7,475 nt of DNA from an uncultured Clostridium sp. (GTDB lineage: Bacteria; Bacillota; Clostridia; Lachnospirales; Lachnospiraceae): NCBI GenBank assembly GCA_900552885.1, contig USBM01000104.1, positions 1 to 7,475 on the forward strand, in the 5' to 3' direction. Below are positions 6,220 through 7,475 of this stretch, one piece after another. The notes beneath the pieces are model-generated. The model did not search any database, had not been told where the DNA came from, and was given only the letters and a program-made list of their open reading frames with translations. A program made the translations under genes and the position numbers. Position 1 is the first letter of the stretch, and every line of letters begins with the position of its first letter.

Positions 6220-6227
6220 ATCACACA

Positions 6228-6256
6228 TTGCGAAAATACATCATAAATGCTATGAT
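6228..6256 (+). promoter_or_regulatory. Extended -10 promoter of dapB
   Basis: TTGCGA (6228-6233, 4 of 6) and TATGAT (6251-6256, 5 of 6) are separated by 17 bp. TG at 6248-6249, one base before the -10 box, forms an extended -10 motif. The predicted start is about 6263, giving a short leader of roughly 29 bases with no room for a lysine riboswitch. Confidence 0.55.
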
Positions 6257-6291
6257 ATATGCAAGATTTTGGTGCAAAGGAGATTATTACA

Positions 6292-7056
6292 ATGGTAAAA
6301 ATGATTATGCATGGCTGTAATGGTCATATGGGACAGGTGATTACTGAGTTAGTAGCAAAAGATTCCGATATTGAGATCGTAGCCGGGATTGACGTAGTGG
6401 ATAACCGTGACAATGGATATCCGGTGTTTACCAACATTTTCGATTGTGATGTGGAAGCAGATGTGATCGTGGATTTTGCAGCGGCGGTTGCGGTAGATAA
6501 TCTGTTAAAGTATAGCAAGGCAAAGAAGATTCCGGTTGTGCTCTGTACGACAGGATTAAGTGAGCAGCAGCTTGCAGATGTAGAGAAGACAAGTAAAGAG
6601 GTTGCGATTTTGAGGTCTGCGAATATGTCTTTGGGAATCAATACATTGCTTAAGCTGTTAAAAGATGCAGCTAAAGTATTTGGCAATGCCGGATATGATA
6701 TTGAAGTGGTAGAACAGCATCATCGTCTGAAGAAGGATGCACCAAGCGGTACCGCCCTTGCGTTGGCAGATTCTGTCAATGAAGCACTTGGCAACGAGTA
6801 CGAGTATGTATATGACAGAAGTACCAGAAGTGAACAGCGTCCGGACAAGGAGATCGGTATTTCATCTGTTCGTGGTGGCACGATCGTGGGTGTACATGAT
6901 GTGATCTTTGCAGGAACGGATGAGGTGATCACATTTAATCATACTGCTTATTCAAAGTCTGTCTTTGCAAAGGGTGCGATTGAGGCTGGCAAGTTCTTGG
7001 CAGGCAAGCCGGCAGGTATGTATGATATGGCGGATGTGATTGAAGCACAGGCATAA
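6292..7056 (+). CDS. dapB: 4-hydroxy-tetrahydrodipicolinate reductase DapB
   Basis: This cytoplasmic enzyme of lysine/meso-diaminopimelate synthesis reduces the DapA product with NAD(P)H to tetrahydrodipicolinate. The 254-residue protein begins at the ATG at 6292, with AAAGGAG (6276-6282) 9 bases upstream. The ATG at 6259 would add 11 residues without homology-like character. The N-terminal Rossmann loop is HGCNGHMGQ (Gly8, Gly11, Gly14). The family signature EQHHRLKKDAPSGTALALAD gives His143 (proton donor, equivalent to E. coli His159), Lys147 (equivalent to Lys163) and the substrate-binding Gly153-Thr154. SSVRGGTIVGVHDVIFAG and TFNHTAYS are the usual C-terminal substrate-domain motifs. Length is normal. 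dapA, its frequent partner in clostridia, is not next to it. The upstream transpeptidase uses diaminopimelate in the wall, a plausible thematic link. Confidence 0.97.
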   Translation: MVKMIMHGCNGHMGQVITELVAKDSDIEIVAGIDVVDNRDNGYPVFTNIFDCDVEADVIVDFAAAVAVDNLLKYSKAKKIPVVLCTTGLSEQQLADVEKTSKEVAILRSANMSLGINTLLKLLKDAAKVFGNAGYDIEVVEQHHRLKKDAPSGTALALADSVNEALGNEYEYVYDRSTRSEQRPDKEIGISSVRGGTIVGVHDVIFAGTDEVITFNHTAYSKSVFAKGAIEAGKFLAGKPAGMYDMADVIEAQA

Positions 7057-7070
7057 CAGGAGGAACAGTT

Positions 7071-7475
7071 GTGAAGAAGTATGATGTAATTGCTCTTGGC
7101 GAGTTATTGATTGATTTTACAGAATATGGAGACAGCGAACAGGGCAATCCCGTGTTTGAGGCGAATCCGGGTGGTGCACCTTGTAACGTATTGGCGATTC
7201 TTAAGAAGTTTGGTAAGTCGTGTGCATTTATTGGCAAAGTGGGTAATGATGTATTTGGCAAGATGCTGACGGGTATATTAGATGAAGTAGGAATTGCACA
7301 TGAGGGTCTTGTGGTGGATCCTTATTACAATACAACGTTGGCATTTGTTAAGAATTTTGAGAATGGAGACCGGGAGTTCTCTTTCTACCGGCATCCGGGA
7401 GCCGGAAAATCCAGCAACAACTGGTATCGGCTGTACGACGCCGCAATGCTGAGCTTCACTTCCTACACGAAGGTC
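7071..7475 (+). CDS. PfkB-family sugar kinase (fructokinase-like), partial; last 24 codons are foreign
   Basis: Translation starts at GTG 7071, with AGGAGG (7058-7063) 7 bases upstream; the gene is 14 bases after dapB and probably co-transcribed with it. Residues 1-111 are a typical ribokinase/PfkB N-terminus: DVIALGELLIDFTEYG with the sugar-contacting Asp15, NPGGAPCNV (32-40), IGKVGNDVFGKML (about 53-65) and REFSFYRHPGA (about 101-111). Fructokinases then usually continue with an ADxxL-type segment. Here residues 112-135 (GKSSNNWYRLYDAAML and onward) do not resemble the family and are encoded by C-rich codons, although the frame stays open to the window edge. The C-terminal DTxGAGD catalytic motif is beyond the window or missing. 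The enzyme would phosphorylate fructose or a related sugar with ATP. The family assignment is strong; substrate is an inference. Confidence 0.85.
   Translation, partial: MKKYDVIALGELLIDFTEYGDSEQGNPVFEANPGGAPCNVLAILKKFGKSCAFIGKVGNDVFGKMLTGILDEVGIAHEGLVVDPYYNTTLAFVKNFENGDREFSFYRHPGAGKSSNNWYRLYDAAMLSFTSYTKV
7400..7475. other. Unrelated sequence fused after the PfkB N-terminus
   Basis: From about 7401-7404 the composition shifts to C-rich codons (AGC AAC AAC, TAC GAC GCC) and the translation leaves the PfkB family. All 24 + strand codons are open (GKSSNNWYRLYDAAML and onward), and one minus-strand frame is also open over this short stretch, so its true coding strand is not certain. I do not recognise the protein. 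It resembles the left-edge hsdR fragment in its contrast with the core sequence. Confidence 0.5.

Noticed and set aside
6220..6291. Lysine riboswitch before dapB
   Set aside because: The leader after the predicted promoter is only about 30 bases and shows no structured element.
7398..7415. P-loop ATPase motif GAGKSS at the right edge
   Set aside because: The first residues belong to the PfkB HPGA segment and the rest to the foreign sequence, so the motif is a product of the join.

Overview
The window looks like chromosomal DNA of a low-to-moderate-GC Gram-positive anaerobe of the Clostridia, most likely Lachnospiraceae. This is a judgement from codon style, strong AGGAGG-type ribosome binding sites, the 7TM-PAS-HisKA_3 histidine kinase, and the secreted fibronectin-III/L,D-transpeptidase protein. 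No genus can be assigned by eye. All real genes are on the + strand.

Left edge (1 to about 1040): an internal fragment of a type I restriction enzyme R subunit (HsdR). It starts inside the Walker A motif, where the in-frame codon is TGA, and breaks off inside the second helicase domain. There it runs in frame into a small XRE-family regulator (to 1343), so a chimeric 440-residue frame is open. The join falls mid-domain and codon style changes across it, so this is a rearrangement or assembly/amplification chimera, not a designed fusion.

Centre-left (1344-5011): a regulatory intergenic region carries a perfect 14-bp palindrome, and a related copy exactly 33 bp further on, ahead of a good -10 box with no good -35 box. 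It is followed by a three-gene unit: a polytopic membrane protein (resembling DUF2157-type proteins), a 7TM/PAS sensor histidine kinase, and a NarL/FixJ-type response regulator. The operator geometry fits activation by a NarL-type regulator, so autoregulation by the encoded regulator is a reasonable inference.

Centre-right (5012-7056): a secreted L,D-transpeptidase (signal peptide, Thr/Glu/Ala-rich linker, Fn3-like domain, YkuD domain) with its own promoter, then dapB (4-hydroxy-tetrahydrodipicolinate reductase) with its own extended -10 promoter. DapB supplies the path to meso-diaminopimelate and lysine. L,D-transpeptidases cross-link peptidoglycan through diaminopimelate, so the two genes make thematic sense side by side.

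Right edge (7071-7475): the start of a PfkB-family sugar kinase (fructokinase-like) that is normal for about 111 codons. It then changes abruptly, around 7401-7404, to an unrelated C-rich open sequence. Foreign sequence at both ends around a coherent 6.4-kb core suggests the window may be a small contig with chimeric ends. No rRNA, tRNA, CRISPR array, insertion sequence or convincing intrinsic terminator was seen. No stretch over 300 bases lacks a gene.
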